NCBI RefSeq assembly: GCF_016894385.1
Contig: NZ_CP069812.1
Span: forward strand, 2,790,001 to 2,854,000
Source: Cupriavidus oxalaticus
Lineage (GTDB): Bacteria > Pseudomonadota > Gammaproteobacteria > Burkholderiales > Burkholderiaceae
DNA: 64,000 nt
Direction: 5' to 3'
The notes under the pieces are model-generated. The model saw only the letters and a list, made by a program, of their open reading frames with translations, searched no databases and was not told where the DNA came from. Positions 28,988 to 38,393 of the stretch are shown piece after piece (position 1 is the first letter of the stretch; every line of letters starts with the position of its first letter). Position numbers and translations under genes: made by a program.

Positions 28988-31339
28988 ATGCCCGTGCGCC
29001 GCAAGGTCGTCCTGTGGAGTGTGCTGACACCGATCGCGCTGATCGCGCTGCTGGTGGTCCTGTTCCTGACCTTCGACTGGAACCGCGTCAAGCCCTGGCT
29101 CAACGACAAGGTTTCCGAGGCCATCGGCCGTCCCTTTGCCATCAACGGCGACCTGACCGTGACCTGGCGCCGCGGCGAAGGCGAGACCGGCTGGCATACG
29201 CTGGTGCCGTGGCCGCGGTTGTCGGCACGCGACATCACCATCGGCAATACCGACTGGGCGAAACAACCCAACCTCGCCACCGTACGAGAACTGATCTTCG
29301 TGCTGCGGCCGATCCCGCTGCTGGCGCACCAGATCGCGGTGCCCACCATTGTGGTCGACAGCCCGGCGGTATGGCTGGAGCGGCTGGCCGATTCCCGCAA
29401 CAACTGGACGCTCGAGTTCGGCCCCAAGAAAGGTCCGTCGAAATGGGAGCTGGATATCGGCGAGGTGGTGCTGGCGCGCGGCAACCTGGCGCTGTCCGAC
29501 CAGTTCAAGAAGATCGAGCTGCAGGCACAGCTCGACACCATCGGCGACAACCCGCTCTATGACAAGGCGCGCGACGGCGCGCTGGTCGGCCCGCAGGCGT
29601 CCGCCGTGCCGCCCGGACCGCCGGCCAGCGCGGCCGCGGCATCTGCACCATCCGCACCTTCTGCGTCGGCCCCGCCTGCGTCCGGGCCGCCCGCCTCGGC
29701 CACCGCCGGCACCGACCGCTACGGCTTGCGCTGGAAAGCCACCGGCCGCTACAACGATGCCACCATCAATGCCAGCGGCAAGGCAGGCACCGTGCTGAGC
29801 CTGCGCAATACCGATGTGCCCTTCCCGTTCCTGGCCGATGTGCGCGTGGGCACCACCCGCGCGGTCGTCGAAGGCACCGTGACCAACCCCGCCCACCTGG
29901 CCGCGCTCGACGTCCACCTGACGCTGGCCGGCGACAGCATGGCCAGGCTGTACGCGCTCACCGGCGTGGTGCTGCCGTCGACCCCGCCTTATGAAACCCG
30001 CGGCCGGCTGATGGCCACGCTGCGCAAGGAAGGCTCGGTCTACGAGTACCAGAAATTCACCGGCCGGGTCGGCGGCAGCGACCTGTCCGGCACGCTGACC
30101 TTCACCAAGCGCGAGCCGCGCCCGCTGCTGGCCGGCACCCTGCTGTCGAACCAGCTGCGCTTCGTCGACCTGGCGCCGCTGATCGGCGCCGACGCCAAGC
30201 CCGGGCGCCCGGCCAAGGACAGCGCGGTGCGGCAGCCGCCCGACAAGGCATTGCCGGTGGCGCCGTTCCATACCGAACGCTGGGACAAGATCGATGCCGA
30301 CGTGCACTTTACCGGCAAGCGCATCATCCGCGACGCGGACTTGCCCATCACCAACCTGGTCACGCACCTGAAGATGCAGGATGGCGTGCTGTTGCTCGAC
30401 CCGCTCAACTTCGGCGTAGCCGGCGGCAACCTGGTGTCGACCGTGCGCCTGGACGGCAAGCGCGAGCCGATGGGCGCGGTGGTCGACATGACCGCCCGCC
30501 ACATGAAGCTCAAGCAGCTGTTTCCCACCGTCGACCTGATGCGCGCCAGCATCGGTGAACTGAACGGCAGCGCCAGGCTGTCGGCCACCGGCAATTCGGT
30601 GGGGGCGCTGCTGGGATCGTCCAATGGCGAGGCCAAGCTGCTGGTAGAGAACGGCACGGTCAGCAAGTTCATCCTGGAAGCGATCGGCCTGAACGTGGGC
30701 AGCCTGGTGATCAACAAGCTGTTCGGCGACAAGCCGGTGCAGATCAACTGCGGCGTCAGCGACTTTGCCTTTACCAACGGCATCGCGCGCGCACGCACCT
30801 TCGTGCTCGATACCGACGATGCCGTCATCGAGACCACCGGCGGCATCGACCTGCGCAACGAGCGGCTGGCACTGACCATCCACCCGGACTCCAAGGGCCT
30901 GCGCATCTTTTCCCTGCGCTCGCCGCTGTACGTGGGCGGAACCATGAAGAAGCCGACCGTCAGCCCCGACATCGGCGTGCTGGCGCTGCGCGCCGGCGGC
31001 GCGCTGTCGCTGGCGCTGCTGGCGCCGGTCGCCACCGCGGTGCTGCCGCTGGTGGACCTGTCGCCCGGCGGCGACAGCAACAAATGCGCCGCACTGCTGG
31101 CCGACCTGCGCAAGCGCCCGGTCGCGCCGCCTCCCGGCAAGACCTACAAGGATCCAAGGACGGGCGGCACCGCGGGCATGACCGCCGGCAAGCCGATCCC
31201 GCCGGAAACGCCCGGCACCGCGGCACAGGCCGAGGCGCAGGCCGGCCGGCCCGCACGCGCTGAGCGCCCCCCGGCCGAGCGCGAAGCACGCAAGCCATTG
31301 CGCCCGGACAACGACGCGGCGCTGTACAAGGGCGGTTGA
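28988..31339 (+). CDS. AsmA family membrane-anchored protein
   Basis: A 783-residue protein with one N-terminal membrane helix (about residues 10-30) and a long periplasmic region of the AsmA type, which forms a lipid-transfer groove in the YhdP/TamB/AsmA superfamily. Signs are NRVKPWLNDKVSEAIGRPFA at the start and the C-terminal AsmA segment NGTVSKFILEAIGLNVGSLV with LRIFSLRSPLYVGGTMKKPT. An Ala/Pro/Ser-rich insert with short repeats is at about residues 203-240, and a Pro/Arg-rich tail ends the protein. It is likely involved in phospholipid or outer membrane homeostasis. Start by position before the helix. Confidence 0.88.
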   Translation: MPVRRKVVLWSVLTPIALIALLVVLFLTFDWNRVKPWLNDKVSEAIGRPFAINGDLTVTWRRGEGETGWHTLVPWPRLSARDITIGNTDWAKQPNLATVRELIFVLRPIPLLAHQIAVPTIVVDSPAVWLERLADSRNNWTLEFGPKKGPSKWELDIGEVVLARGNLALSDQFKKIELQAQLDTIGDNPLYDKARDGALVGPQASAVPPGPPASAAAASAPSAPSASAPPASGPPASATAGTDRYGLRWKATGRYNDATINASGKAGTVLSLRNTDVPFPFLADVRVGTTRAVVEGTVTNPAHLAALDVHLTLAGDSMARLYALTGVVLPSTPPYETRGRLMATLRKEGSVYEYQKFTGRVGGSDLSGTLTFTKREPRPLLAGTLLSNQLRFVDLAPLIGADAKPGRPAKDSAVRQPPDKALPVAPFHTERWDKIDADVHFTGKRIIRDADLPITNLVTHLKMQDGVLLLDPLNFGVAGGNLVSTVRLDGKREPMGAVVDMTARHMKLKQLFPTVDLMRASIGELNGSARLSATGNSVGALLGSSNGEAKLLVENGTVSKFILEAIGLNVGSLVINKLFGDKPVQINCGVSDFAFTNGIARARTFVLDTDDAVIETTGGIDLRNERLALTIHPDSKGLRIFSLRSPLYVGGTMKKPTVSPDIGVLALRAGGALSLALLAPVATAVLPLVDLSPGGDSNKCAALLADLRKRPVAPPPGKTYKDPRTGGTAGMTAGKPIPPETPGTAAQAEAQAGRPARAERPPAEREARKPLRPDNDAALYKGG

Positions 31340-31458
31340 GCCGACGGGCACCACCGTCACTTTGCCGGGGAGTGTCGCCGTGTCGCGACATGTCTGCAGT
31401 TGTCTGAAGCGAAACTGCAACACTTCCGCCTGCTGCGGCATCCCGTCGCAGATTGCCG

Positions 31459-31487
31459 TTGTAACCCGCCCACATGCGGCGCATAAT
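31459..31487 (+). promoter_or_regulatory. candidate sigma-70 promoter of the MFS gene
   Basis: TTGTAA (31459-31464) and CATAAT (31482-31487) are separated by 17 bases, matching 4 and 5 of 6 consensus positions. It predicts a leader of about 185 bases before the MFS ATG. Confidence 0.55.
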
Positions 31488-31527
31488 TAAACGGCCATTT
31501 ACAAGAAGTTTAAGCATGGCAAGCATC

Positions 31528-31558
31528 GGATGCGAGGCGGGCTCGCCCGTTCGCATCC
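31528..31558 (+). other. leader hairpin upstream of the MFS gene
   Basis: An 8-base-pair stem GGATGCGA/TCGCATCC encloses a second short dyad GGGC-TC-GCCC. There is no T tract, so it is not an ordinary terminator; it could affect RNA stability or start access. Confidence 0.45.
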
Positions 31559-31677
31559 TTCGGAAGGCGCGGCTACGGCCGCCCTTTGTTTCCGCTTGTT
31601 TCCGTTCTTGTTGTCCGCCTCGGCACGGCCGCCGGCCGCCTGCGAGCGCGGAACCTCAACGCCACTCGCCCGCCCCC

Positions 31678-32868
31678 ATGTCGCTGCCGCACGCCGCCGT
31701 CCCGCCGATCACCTGGCTGATCGCGCTGACGGTGTGCAACCACGTGGCCTTCAACGCCAGCCGCGTGGTGGTGTCGCTGTTCGCGATTTCCCTGAAGGCT
31801 TCCACCGTCACGCTCGGCGTGCTGATGTCGCTGTATGCGCTGCTGCCGATGCTGCTGGCCATCCGCGCCGGCAAGCGCATCGACGAGATCGGCCCGCGCA
31901 AGCCCATGACCGCCGGCTCGCTGATGGTGGTTGCCGGCACGCTGCTGCCCGCGGTGTGGCATGAACTGGATGCGCTGTACCTGTCGTGCGCGCTGATCGG
32001 CGTGGGCTTCATGCTGGTCCAGGTGGCCATGCAGCTGCTGATCGGCCAGGTCTCGACCAACGACACGCGGCTGCGCAACTACACCTGGCACGCGCTCGGG
32101 CTGTCGGTGTCGGGCACGCTGGGGCCGGTGGCGATGGGCTATGTCATCGAGCATGCCGGCTTCCGGCCCGCTTTTGCCTTGCTGGTCGCGGTGGCGCTGG
32201 TCGGCCAGGCCGGCCTGCAGTGGGTGCGGCCGCGGCTGCCCGCGCAAGGCGGCAATGCGGGCCGCATCGCCATCGAGGACGGCAGCCGCCGCTCCACGCT
32301 CGACCTGCTGCAGTATCCCGAGCTGCGCGCCGTCTTTGTCGCCAGCGCGGTGCTGTCGGCGGCCTGGGACCTGCACGCCTTCCTGATCCCGATCCAGGGC
32401 TCGCGCATCGGGCTGTCGCCGTCGTCGATCGGCTGGGTGCTGGGCGCCTTTGCCATGGCGACGCTGCTCATCCGCGTAGCGATGCCGGTGGTGTCGCGCC
32501 GCCTGTCGGAGTGGAAGATCATCCGCACCGCGCTGCTGGTAGGCGCGCTGGCCTACCTGGCCTACCCCTTCGTCACGCACTTCTGGCTGATGTGCGGGCT
32601 GGCCTTCGTGCTCGGGCTGGCGCTGGGCAGTGCGCAGCCCAATGTCATGAACATCCTGCACACGGTGTCGCCGCACGGACGCGCCGGCGAGGCGCTGGGC
32701 CTGCGCTCGGCGGTGCTCAATACCAGCCAGGTGGTGTGGCCGCTGACCTTCGGCGTGGTCGGCACGGCACTCGGCATGCTGCCGATCTTCCTGTCGATGG
32801 CCGGCGCAATGGGCGCGGCCGGATACTACTCGCGGCGCCAGGGACGCCGGGCACTGCCACCGGCATGA
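31678..32868 (+). CDS. MFS family transporter
   Basis: A 396-residue membrane protein with about twelve helices in two halves. The loop between helices 2 and 3 reads IRAGKRIDEIGPRKPMTAGS, a form of the MFS motif A, and the second half has a related VVSRRLSEWKIIRTALLVGA. It probably moves a small organic solute or drug; no substrate marker is seen. The ATG at 31678 places the first helix (ITWLIALTVCNHVAFNASRV) correctly. The gene has its own promoter and a long leader. Confidence 0.85.
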   Translation: MSLPHAAVPPITWLIALTVCNHVAFNASRVVVSLFAISLKASTVTLGVLMSLYALLPMLLAIRAGKRIDEIGPRKPMTAGSLMVVAGTLLPAVWHELDALYLSCALIGVGFMLVQVAMQLLIGQVSTNDTRLRNYTWHALGLSVSGTLGPVAMGYVIEHAGFRPAFALLVAVALVGQAGLQWVRPRLPAQGGNAGRIAIEDGSRRSTLDLLQYPELRAVFVASAVLSAAWDLHAFLIPIQGSRIGLSPSSIGWVLGAFAMATLLIRVAMPVVSRRLSEWKIIRTALLVGALAYLAYPFVTHFWLMCGLAFVLGLALGSAQPNVMNILHTVSPHGRAGEALGLRSAVLNTSQVVWPLTFGVVGTALGMLPIFLSMAGAMGAAGYYSRRQGRRALPPA

Positions 32869-33026
32869 ACGCCGGCGCGCGCCGCCACCCGTGGTGACGC
32901 CGCCGGCACGCCTTGCCGGCGCGCAAATGCGGCCCCCGGCGCATTCGCTATACTCGAATCAGCCGGACCTGCGCCCTCGCCCCCGGGCTCGCCGCGTATC
33001 CCGACCGATTCTCCGATGATTGCGAC

Positions 33027-33665
33027 ATGACTCAACTCGCCGACCTCCGCCGTACCTATGTCCTGGGCTCGCTGTCCGAAACCGACGTAGCCCCCGACCC
33101 GATGAGCCAGTTCAAGCGCTGGTTCGACGAGGCGGTCACGGCCAAGCTGCCCGAACCCAACGCCATGACGCTGGCCACCGTCGGCGCCGATGGCCAGCCT
33201 TCCGCGCGCATCGTGCTGCTCAAGGGCATCGACGACCGCGGCTTCACCTTCTTCACCAACTACGAGAGCCGCAAGGGCCTGGACCTGGCGGCAAACCCCC
33301 GCGCCGCGCTGCTGTTCCACTGGGTGCAGCTGGAGCGCCAGGTGCGCGTGGAAGGCATCGTCGAAAAAGTTGCCGACGACGAGAGCGACGCCTATTTCGC
33401 CTCGCGCCCCCTCGGCTCGCGCGTAGGCGCGTGGGCTTCCGAACAAAGCCGCGAAGTACCCGGCCGCGACGTGCTGGAACAGCGCGAACTGGAATACCGC
33501 AGCAAGTTCGGCGACAACCCGCCGCGCCCGCCGCACTGGGGCGGCTACCGGCTGGTGCCGACCGCAATGGAATTCTGGCAGGGGCGCCCTTCGCGCCTGC
33601 ATGACCGCATCGTCTTTCGTGTCCAGCCGGGCGGCGCCTGGCAGATCGTGCGCCTGTCGCCCTGA
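33027..33665 (+). CDS. pdxH: pyridoxamine/pyridoxine 5'-phosphate oxidase
   Basis: A 212-residue FMN enzyme that makes pyridoxal 5'-phosphate. It shows the family start [34 protein letters not shown], the FMN site [40 protein letters not shown] and the C-terminal signature [20 protein letters not shown] plus LHDRIVF. The length is standard. A TATACT box lies about 75 bases upstream, a possible -10. PLP from this enzyme serves KynU and GlyA in the same window. Confidence 0.97.
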   Translation: MTQLADLRRTYVLGSLSETDVAPDPMSQFKRWFDEAVTAKLPEPNAMTLATVGADGQPSARIVLLKGIDDRGFTFFTNYESRKGLDLAANPRAALLFHWVQLERQVRVEGIVEKVADDESDAYFASRPLGSRVGAWASEQSREVPGRDVLEQRELEYRSKFGDNPPRPPHWGGYRLVPTAMEFWQGRPSRLHDRIVFRVQPGGAWQIVRLSP

Positions 33666-33877
33666 CGCGCTGGCCACGGAGGTCCGAACGGGTCTGTCCC
33701 GGGGGCTTCCCGAGGGTGCGCTGCACTGCCTGCGGAATTCGACTAAAGTGAGACTGGCGTCGCTTGGTGCTTCTTGCCCAAGCGCTCGCGACGGACTCGG
33801 GTCAAGGCTCGGGGCAGTACCTGCCTTGTCCGGAGGATCGGTCGAGCGTGTGCCGCAACCATCGGGAGGTAATGCGC

Positions 33878-35119
33878 ATGTTTTTCAAGCAAGCCCTGGA
33901 AAAGCAACTCGACAACTGGATCGCCGACCTGCGTGACAATGCCAACCTGCCGGTCTGCTTGCGCCTGTGGAATGGCGCCGAGTATGCACTTGGTCATTTC
34001 GACAAGCCGCAGGTCACGCTGACCGTGCGCGAGGCCGCAGCACTGCCGCTGCTGCTGACGCCAAGCCTGGACAACCTGGGCGAGGCCTACGTACAGGGCA
34101 AGATCGACTTTGACGGCAGGCTGGCCGACATCATCAAGGTCGGCTACGGCCTGTCGTCGGCCGCCACGCGGCGGGCCGGCGGCGCGCTGGCCAAGGTGGC
34201 GCAGCATTTCTCGCACACCAGGCAGGCAGACAAGAAGTCGATCCAGTACCACTACGACGTCTCCAACGACTTCTACAAGCTCTGGCTCGATCCCAACATG
34301 GTGTATTCGTGCGCCTATTTCGAAAACGGCGACGAGGACCTGGCGACCGCGCAGCTGAAGAAGATCGACCATATCCTGACCAAGATCCGGCTGCAGCCCG
34401 GCCAGACGCTGCTGGACATCGGCTGCGGCTGGGGCGCGCTGGTGCTGCGCGCCGCGCAGAAATACGGGGCGCGCTGCGTGGGCATCACGCTATCGCAGAA
34501 CCAGTTCGACCTGGCCACCGAGCGCGTCAGGGCGGCAGGGCTGTCCGACCGCGTCGAGATCCGGCTGCAGGACTACCGCGACACCACCGGCACCTTCGAC
34601 CGCATCACCAGCGTCGGCATGTTCGAGCACGTGGGCAAGGACAACCTGCCCGGGTACTTCCGCCGCATGCGCGAACTGCTGGCCGATGACGGCTACGCGA
34701 TGAACCACGGCATCACCTCGCCCGATCCCGACAACGGCCAGACGCCGATGGACGGCGCCGAGTTCATGGACCGCTACGTGTTCCCGCAAGGAGAGCTGCC
34801 GCACATCGGGCTGGTGCTGAAGACGCTGGAGCAAGGCGGCCTGGAAGCGCTCGACGTGGAACTGCTGCGCCGCCACTACGCGCAGACGCTGCGCCACTGG
34901 GCCGATAATTTCGAGGCCAAGGGCGAGACCATCCGTGATATGGTCGGCGAGAAGAAATACCGCATCTGGCGCGTGTACCTGGCCGGCTGCTCGCATGCCT
35001 TCGAGACCGACAAGATGTCGATCTACCAGGTGGTCTGCCACAAGGCGGGGATGTCGTCGGCCACTGTGCCCTGGTCGCGCCGCTATATCTATGAGCAGCC
35101 CATCGGCCGCAACGACTGA
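33878..35119 (+). CDS. cfa: cyclopropane-fatty-acyl-phospholipid synthase
   Basis: A 413-residue SAM-dependent enzyme that adds a methylene bridge to unsaturated acyl chains of membrane lipids. The SAM-binding motif is LLDIGCGWGALVLRAAQKYG, preceded by the CFA signature QYHYDVSNDFYKLWLDPNMV with YSCAYF, and followed by ITSVGMFEHVGKDN. The ATG at 33878 is eight bases from GGGAGG; another at 33872 would be only two bases away. It matches CFA synthase in its N-terminal lipid-binding part as well. The stop is 20 bases before the DUF72 start. Confidence 0.93.
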   Translation: MFFKQALEKQLDNWIADLRDNANLPVCLRLWNGAEYALGHFDKPQVTLTVREAAALPLLLTPSLDNLGEAYVQGKIDFDGRLADIIKVGYGLSSAATRRAGGALAKVAQHFSHTRQADKKSIQYHYDVSNDFYKLWLDPNMVYSCAYFENGDEDLATAQLKKIDHILTKIRLQPGQTLLDIGCGWGALVLRAAQKYGARCVGITLSQNQFDLATERVRAAGLSDRVEIRLQDYRDTTGTFDRITSVGMFEHVGKDNLPGYFRRMRELLADDGYAMNHGITSPDPDNGQTPMDGAEFMDRYVFPQGELPHIGLVLKTLEQGGLEALDVELLRRHYAQTLRHWADNFEAKGETIRDMVGEKKYRIWRVYLAGCSHAFETDKMSIYQVVCHKAGMSSATVPWSRRYIYEQPIGRND

Positions 35120-35139
35120 ACGAACCCGATACCGACCGA

Positions 35140-36174
35140 TTGACCGAAGACCTGTTTGGCGGGCTGCCCGTGCCCGCCCCGCAACAAGCCCCCGCCTCTC
35201 CCGCAAAGTCCGTCCGTGCCCAGGGCGTGCAACCCGCGCCGGTGGACGAGGCATTGCGCGCGCTGTCGACGCGCCTGCCCGCCAACCTCTGCTTCGGCAC
35301 CTCATCTTGGGCGTACCCGGGCTGGAACCAGCTGGTCTACGACGGCGAATACGGCGACAGCATGCTGTCGCGCAAGGGACTGGCCGCGTACTCGCGCCAT
35401 CCGCTGCTGCGCGCGGCGGGGATCGATCGCGGCTTCTACGGGCCGATCCCGCTGGCGGACTACCTTTCCTACGCGGCGCAAGTGCCGGACGGCTTCCGCT
35501 TCGTGGTCAAGGCGCCAGCCAGCGTCTGCGACGCCTGGCTGCGCGGCTCGGACGGCGCCGGCCGGCTCGCCAATGCGGCGTTCCTGGACGTGGAGATCGC
35601 CGCGCGCGACTTCATCGCCCCGGCCACCGCCGGCCTCGGCAGCAAATGCGGGCCACTGCTGTTCCAGCTGTCGCCGATGGGCAGCCTGGCGGACAGCGGC
35701 GTGTTCCTGGAGCGGCTCGACGCGTTCCTGGGCGCGCTGCCGCCGCTGGACCCGTCCATCACGCCGCATGCCTGCTATGCCGTCGAGCTGCGCGACCCGG
35801 CGCTGCTGACGCCGCGCTATATCAAGCTGCTGCGCCGCCATGGCGCGCGCTTCTGCCTGTCCGCGCGCGACCGGCTGCCGGCGGTGCCGCGCCAGGCCGC
35901 GGCGCAGGCCGTGATGGATGAAGCCGGCCCAGGGCCGCTGCTGCTGCGCTGGATGCTGCATGCCGGCCGGCCGTACGCGTATGCCGAGAAGCTGTACCAG
36001 CCGTTCGACCGCATCGTCGACGACGATCCCGGCACGCGCGACGCCATCGCCGAGGTGGTGGCGCGCACCGTACGCGCCGGCCAGCCCGCCATCGTCATCG
36101 TCAGCAACAATGCCGAAGGCTGCGCGCCGCTGAGCATCGTGCGGCTGGCCGAGGCCATCGCCGCACGGCTGTAG
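35140..36174 (+). CDS. DUF72 (YecE-like) protein
   Basis: A 344-residue protein of the DUF72 family, a TIM-barrel-like group of unknown function. Family marks are CFGTSSWAYPGWNQLVYDGE, RHPLLRAAGIDRGFYGPIPL, FRFVVKAPASVCDAWLRG and CGPLLFQLSPMG. The start is given as TTG at 35140; there is no ATG or GTG before the conserved region, and the sequence before it lacks a clear ribosome binding site, so the exact start is uncertain. It follows cfa closely and may be co-transcribed. Confidence 0.8.
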   Translation: MTEDLFGGLPVPAPQQAPASPAKSVRAQGVQPAPVDEALRALSTRLPANLCFGTSSWAYPGWNQLVYDGEYGDSMLSRKGLAAYSRHPLLRAAGIDRGFYGPIPLADYLSYAAQVPDGFRFVVKAPASVCDAWLRGSDGAGRLANAAFLDVEIAARDFIAPATAGLGSKCGPLLFQLSPMGSLADSGVFLERLDAFLGALPPLDPSITPHACYAVELRDPALLTPRYIKLLRRHGARFCLSARDRLPAVPRQAAAQAVMDEAGPGPLLLRWMLHAGRPYAYAEKLYQPFDRIVDDDPGTRDAIAEVVARTVRAGQPAIVIVSNNAEGCAPLSIVRLAEAIAARL

Positions 36175-36181
36175 GCGTCCG

Positions 36182-36724
36182 CTACACCCGCAGCTTCGCG
36201 GCGAACTGCTTGCGGAACTTGGCCAGCTTGGGCGAGATCACGAAGGCACAGTAGCCCTGGCTCGGGTGGTCCTGGAAGTAGTTCTGGTGGGCCTCTTCCG
36301 CGCGCCAGTACGGCTGCTCGGGCTCGACCTGGGTCACGATCGGGGCATCGTAGACCTTGGCCGCGGCCAGCTCGCGCATCACGTACTCGGCCACGGCGCG
36401 CTGCGCTTCCGAATGCGTGAAGATCACCGAGCGGTACTGCGGCCCGATGTCGTTGCCCTGCCGGTCCGGCGTGGTCGGATCGTGGATGGCAAAGAAGATC
36501 TCGACGATCTCGCGGAAAGTGATCACGGACGGGTCGAAGGTGACGCGCACCACTTCGGCGTGGCCGGTTTGGCCCTCGCACACCTGCTGGTAGGTCGGGT
36601 GATCCACATGGCCGCCGGTATAGCCCGACTCCACCGCGACCACCCCCTTGACCTGCTGGTAGACCGCCTCCAGGCACCAGAAGCACCCGCCGCCCAGCGT
36701 GGCCGTATCCAATCGTTGTTCCAT
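36182..36724 (-). CDS. msrA: peptide methionine sulfoxide reductase A
   Basis: A 180-residue enzyme that reduces methionine-S-sulfoxide in proteins. The catalytic motif is GGGCFWCLEAVYQQVKGV with Cys14 as nucleophile; GYTGGHVDHPTYQQVCEGQT, HAEVVRVTFDP and the QYRSVIF-T segment are all conserved. The recycling cysteines are probably Cys50 and the C-terminal Cys in SQGYCAFVISP. The ATG at 36724 gives the usual N-terminus. It lies 127 bases after the AMP ligase gene on the same strand and may have its own promoter. Confidence 0.96.
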   Translation of the reverse strand: MEQRLDTATLGGGCFWCLEAVYQQVKGVVAVESGYTGGHVDHPTYQQVCEGQTGHAEVVRVTFDPSVITFREIVEIFFAIHDPTTPDRQGNDIGPQYRSVIFTHSEAQRAVAEYVMRELAAAKVYDAPIVTQVEPEQPYWRAEEAHQNYFQDHPSQGYCAFVISPKLAKFRKQFAAKLRV

Positions 36725-36851
36725 GTGCGCCGCTCCCTTGGCTGGTCTATGTCTATGGTTGTCCGGTGTTACGGACCTCAAGCATAAGCGCAGACGGGCG
36801 CGCGCGCATCGGCCATGCGGCTGGACTGCCGGGTCAGCCGTGTCAGCCATG

Positions 36852-38393
36852 TCAGTCGCCTTGGCGTTGCGATTCCAGCAGCGCCCGCAGCTGGGGCTTC
36901 ATCACCTTGCCCAGCGCGCTGCGCGGCAGGTCGTCGAGCAGCACCACGTCCCGCGGCAGCTTGAAGCGGGCGATACGGGCCGCCAGCGCCTCGCGCACCG
37001 GCGCCGGGGCCAGCGGCGCGCGGTCGGCGCCCGGCGCCGGCACGATCACCGCCACCGGCACCTCGCCCCAGCGCGCGTCGGCCACCCCCACCACCGCGCA
37101 CTCCTGCACGCCGGGCAGGCCGAGCAGCACATTCTCGATCTCGGCCGGATAGATGTTCTCGCCGCCGGAAATGATCATGTCCTTGCTGCGGCCGACCACC
37201 TCGATGCAGCCGTCGGCATCGCGGTGGGCCAGGTCGCCGGAGCGGAACCAGCCGCCGGGCAGGCCGTCGTCGGGCTGGTTCCAGTATCCGGCCATGACAT
37301 TGGGGCCCTGCACCCATAATTCGCCGACTTCGCCCTGCGCCACCTCGGCGCCGTCGGGCCCGGCCAGCCGCACGGCCACCTCCGGCACCGGCCAGCCGGC
37401 ATAGCCGGGCCGCGCCATGGCGTCTTCCAGCTTCAGCGCGACCGACACCGGTCCGGTCTCGGTCGCGCCATAGACCTGGCCGAGTGGCACACCGCGCGCG
37501 TGGAACGCGTCGATATACGACCGGGGGATCGTCGCGGAGCCGGCCATCACGCCGCGCAGCGGCGACAGGTCGGCGCCGTCCCAGCCGGGATGCTCCAGCA
37601 CCGCGCGCAGCGTGGCCGGCACCATCAGCGCCAGGCTCGGGCACGCTTGCGCGACCGACGCCAGCCACGCGCCGGGCGCGAAACGGTCATGCAGCGTCAC
37701 CTGCGCACCGGCCAGCAGCGCCGGCAGCGTCTGGATGCACAGGCCGCCGACATGGAAGGTCGGCAGCACCGACAGCACGTGGTCGTCCCGCGTCATGCCG
37801 TGCGCCCACCAGCTGGCGCGCGCATTGGCCAGCAGCCCGGCCTGCGTATGCACCGCGCCCTTGGGCTTGCCGGTGGTGCCCGAGGTGTAGGCCAGCAGCA
37901 GCGGCGCGTTGCCGGCAACGTGCGGATAGCTGGCAACGCGCGGCGCCGGGTGATCGACGATGCGATCCAGATGCGCCAGCCGGCACTGGCCATCGCCGGC
38001 TTCCTGCGCCAGCGCGGCATGCGCGTCGTCGTGGCACAGCAGCGCCAGCCGCGCATGGCCGGCGATGGCGTGCAGCTCGGCCGCGGCGAGCCGGTAGTTC
38101 AACGGCACGAACATCGCCCCGACCCGCGCGCAGGCGAACAGCAGCACCAGCTGCAATGCATGGTTCAGGCACAGCGTGCCGACCCGGTCGCCGGGGCGGA
38201 TGCCCCAGGTGGCCACCAGGTGCGCGCTGGCCAGCTCCACACGGCGCCACAGCTCGCCGTAGCTGAACGTGCGACCGAGATAGTGCAGCGCGGGCCGCTG
38301 CGGCGCCGCATCGGCGTGCGCCCACAGCAGGGCCGGCAGCGTGCCGGGCCCGGCGTCGCCGCAAAGGGACGGGCCACTGCGGGCGCCGCTCAT
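36852..38393 (-). CDS. AMP-dependent acyl/aryl-CoA ligase in the NicX-like operon
   Basis: A 513-residue adenylate-forming enzyme. The phosphate loop is YTSGTTGKPKGAVHTQ, followed by GQVYGATETGPVSV, FRSGDLAHRDADGCIEVVGR and the C-terminal LPRSALGKVMKPQLRALLE with the catalytic Lys. It makes a CoA thioester from an unknown carboxylic acid. The ATG at 38393 overlaps the stop of the upstream ACAD-fold gene (ATGA), so it is translationally coupled and must belong to that pathway. The size and central motifs are those of short/medium-chain or aromatic acid ligases rather than long-chain FadD. Confidence 0.88.
   Translation of the reverse strand: MSGARSGPSLCGDAGPGTLPALLWAHADAAPQRPALHYLGRTFSYGELWRRVELASAHLVATWGIRPGDRVGTLCLNHALQLVLLFACARVGAMFVPLNYRLAAAELHAIAGHARLALLCHDDAHAALAQEAGDGQCRLAHLDRIVDHPAPRVASYPHVAGNAPLLLAYTSGTTGKPKGAVHTQAGLLANARASWWAHGMTRDDHVLSVLPTFHVGGLCIQTLPALLAGAQVTLHDRFAPGAWLASVAQACPSLALMVPATLRAVLEHPGWDGADLSPLRGVMAGSATIPRSYIDAFHARGVPLGQVYGATETGPVSVALKLEDAMARPGYAGWPVPEVAVRLAGPDGAEVAQGEVGELWVQGPNVMAGYWNQPDDGLPGGWFRSGDLAHRDADGCIEVVGRSKDMIISGGENIYPAEIENVLLGLPGVQECAVVGVADARWGEVPVAVIVPAPGADRAPLAPAPVREALAARIARFKLPRDVVLLDDLPRSALGKVMKPQLRALLESQRQGD

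Larger units (their letters stand above)
31340..31677 (+). other. gap before the MFS gene with a promoter and a leader hairpin
   Basis: No gene is supported in these 338 bases. A promoter (31459-31487) and a strong hairpin (31528-31558) are described separately. An ATG at 31516, inside the leader, opens the frame of the MFS gene, but the extension it adds is Arg/Pro/Cys-rich and unlike transporter N-termini. Confidence 0.5.

Noticed and set aside
31474..31677. A longer MFS protein starting near 31474 or 31516
   Set aside because: The added residues are Arg/Pro/Cys-rich and precede the first helix; the ATG at 31678 gives a normal N-terminus. Kept only as a leader observation.
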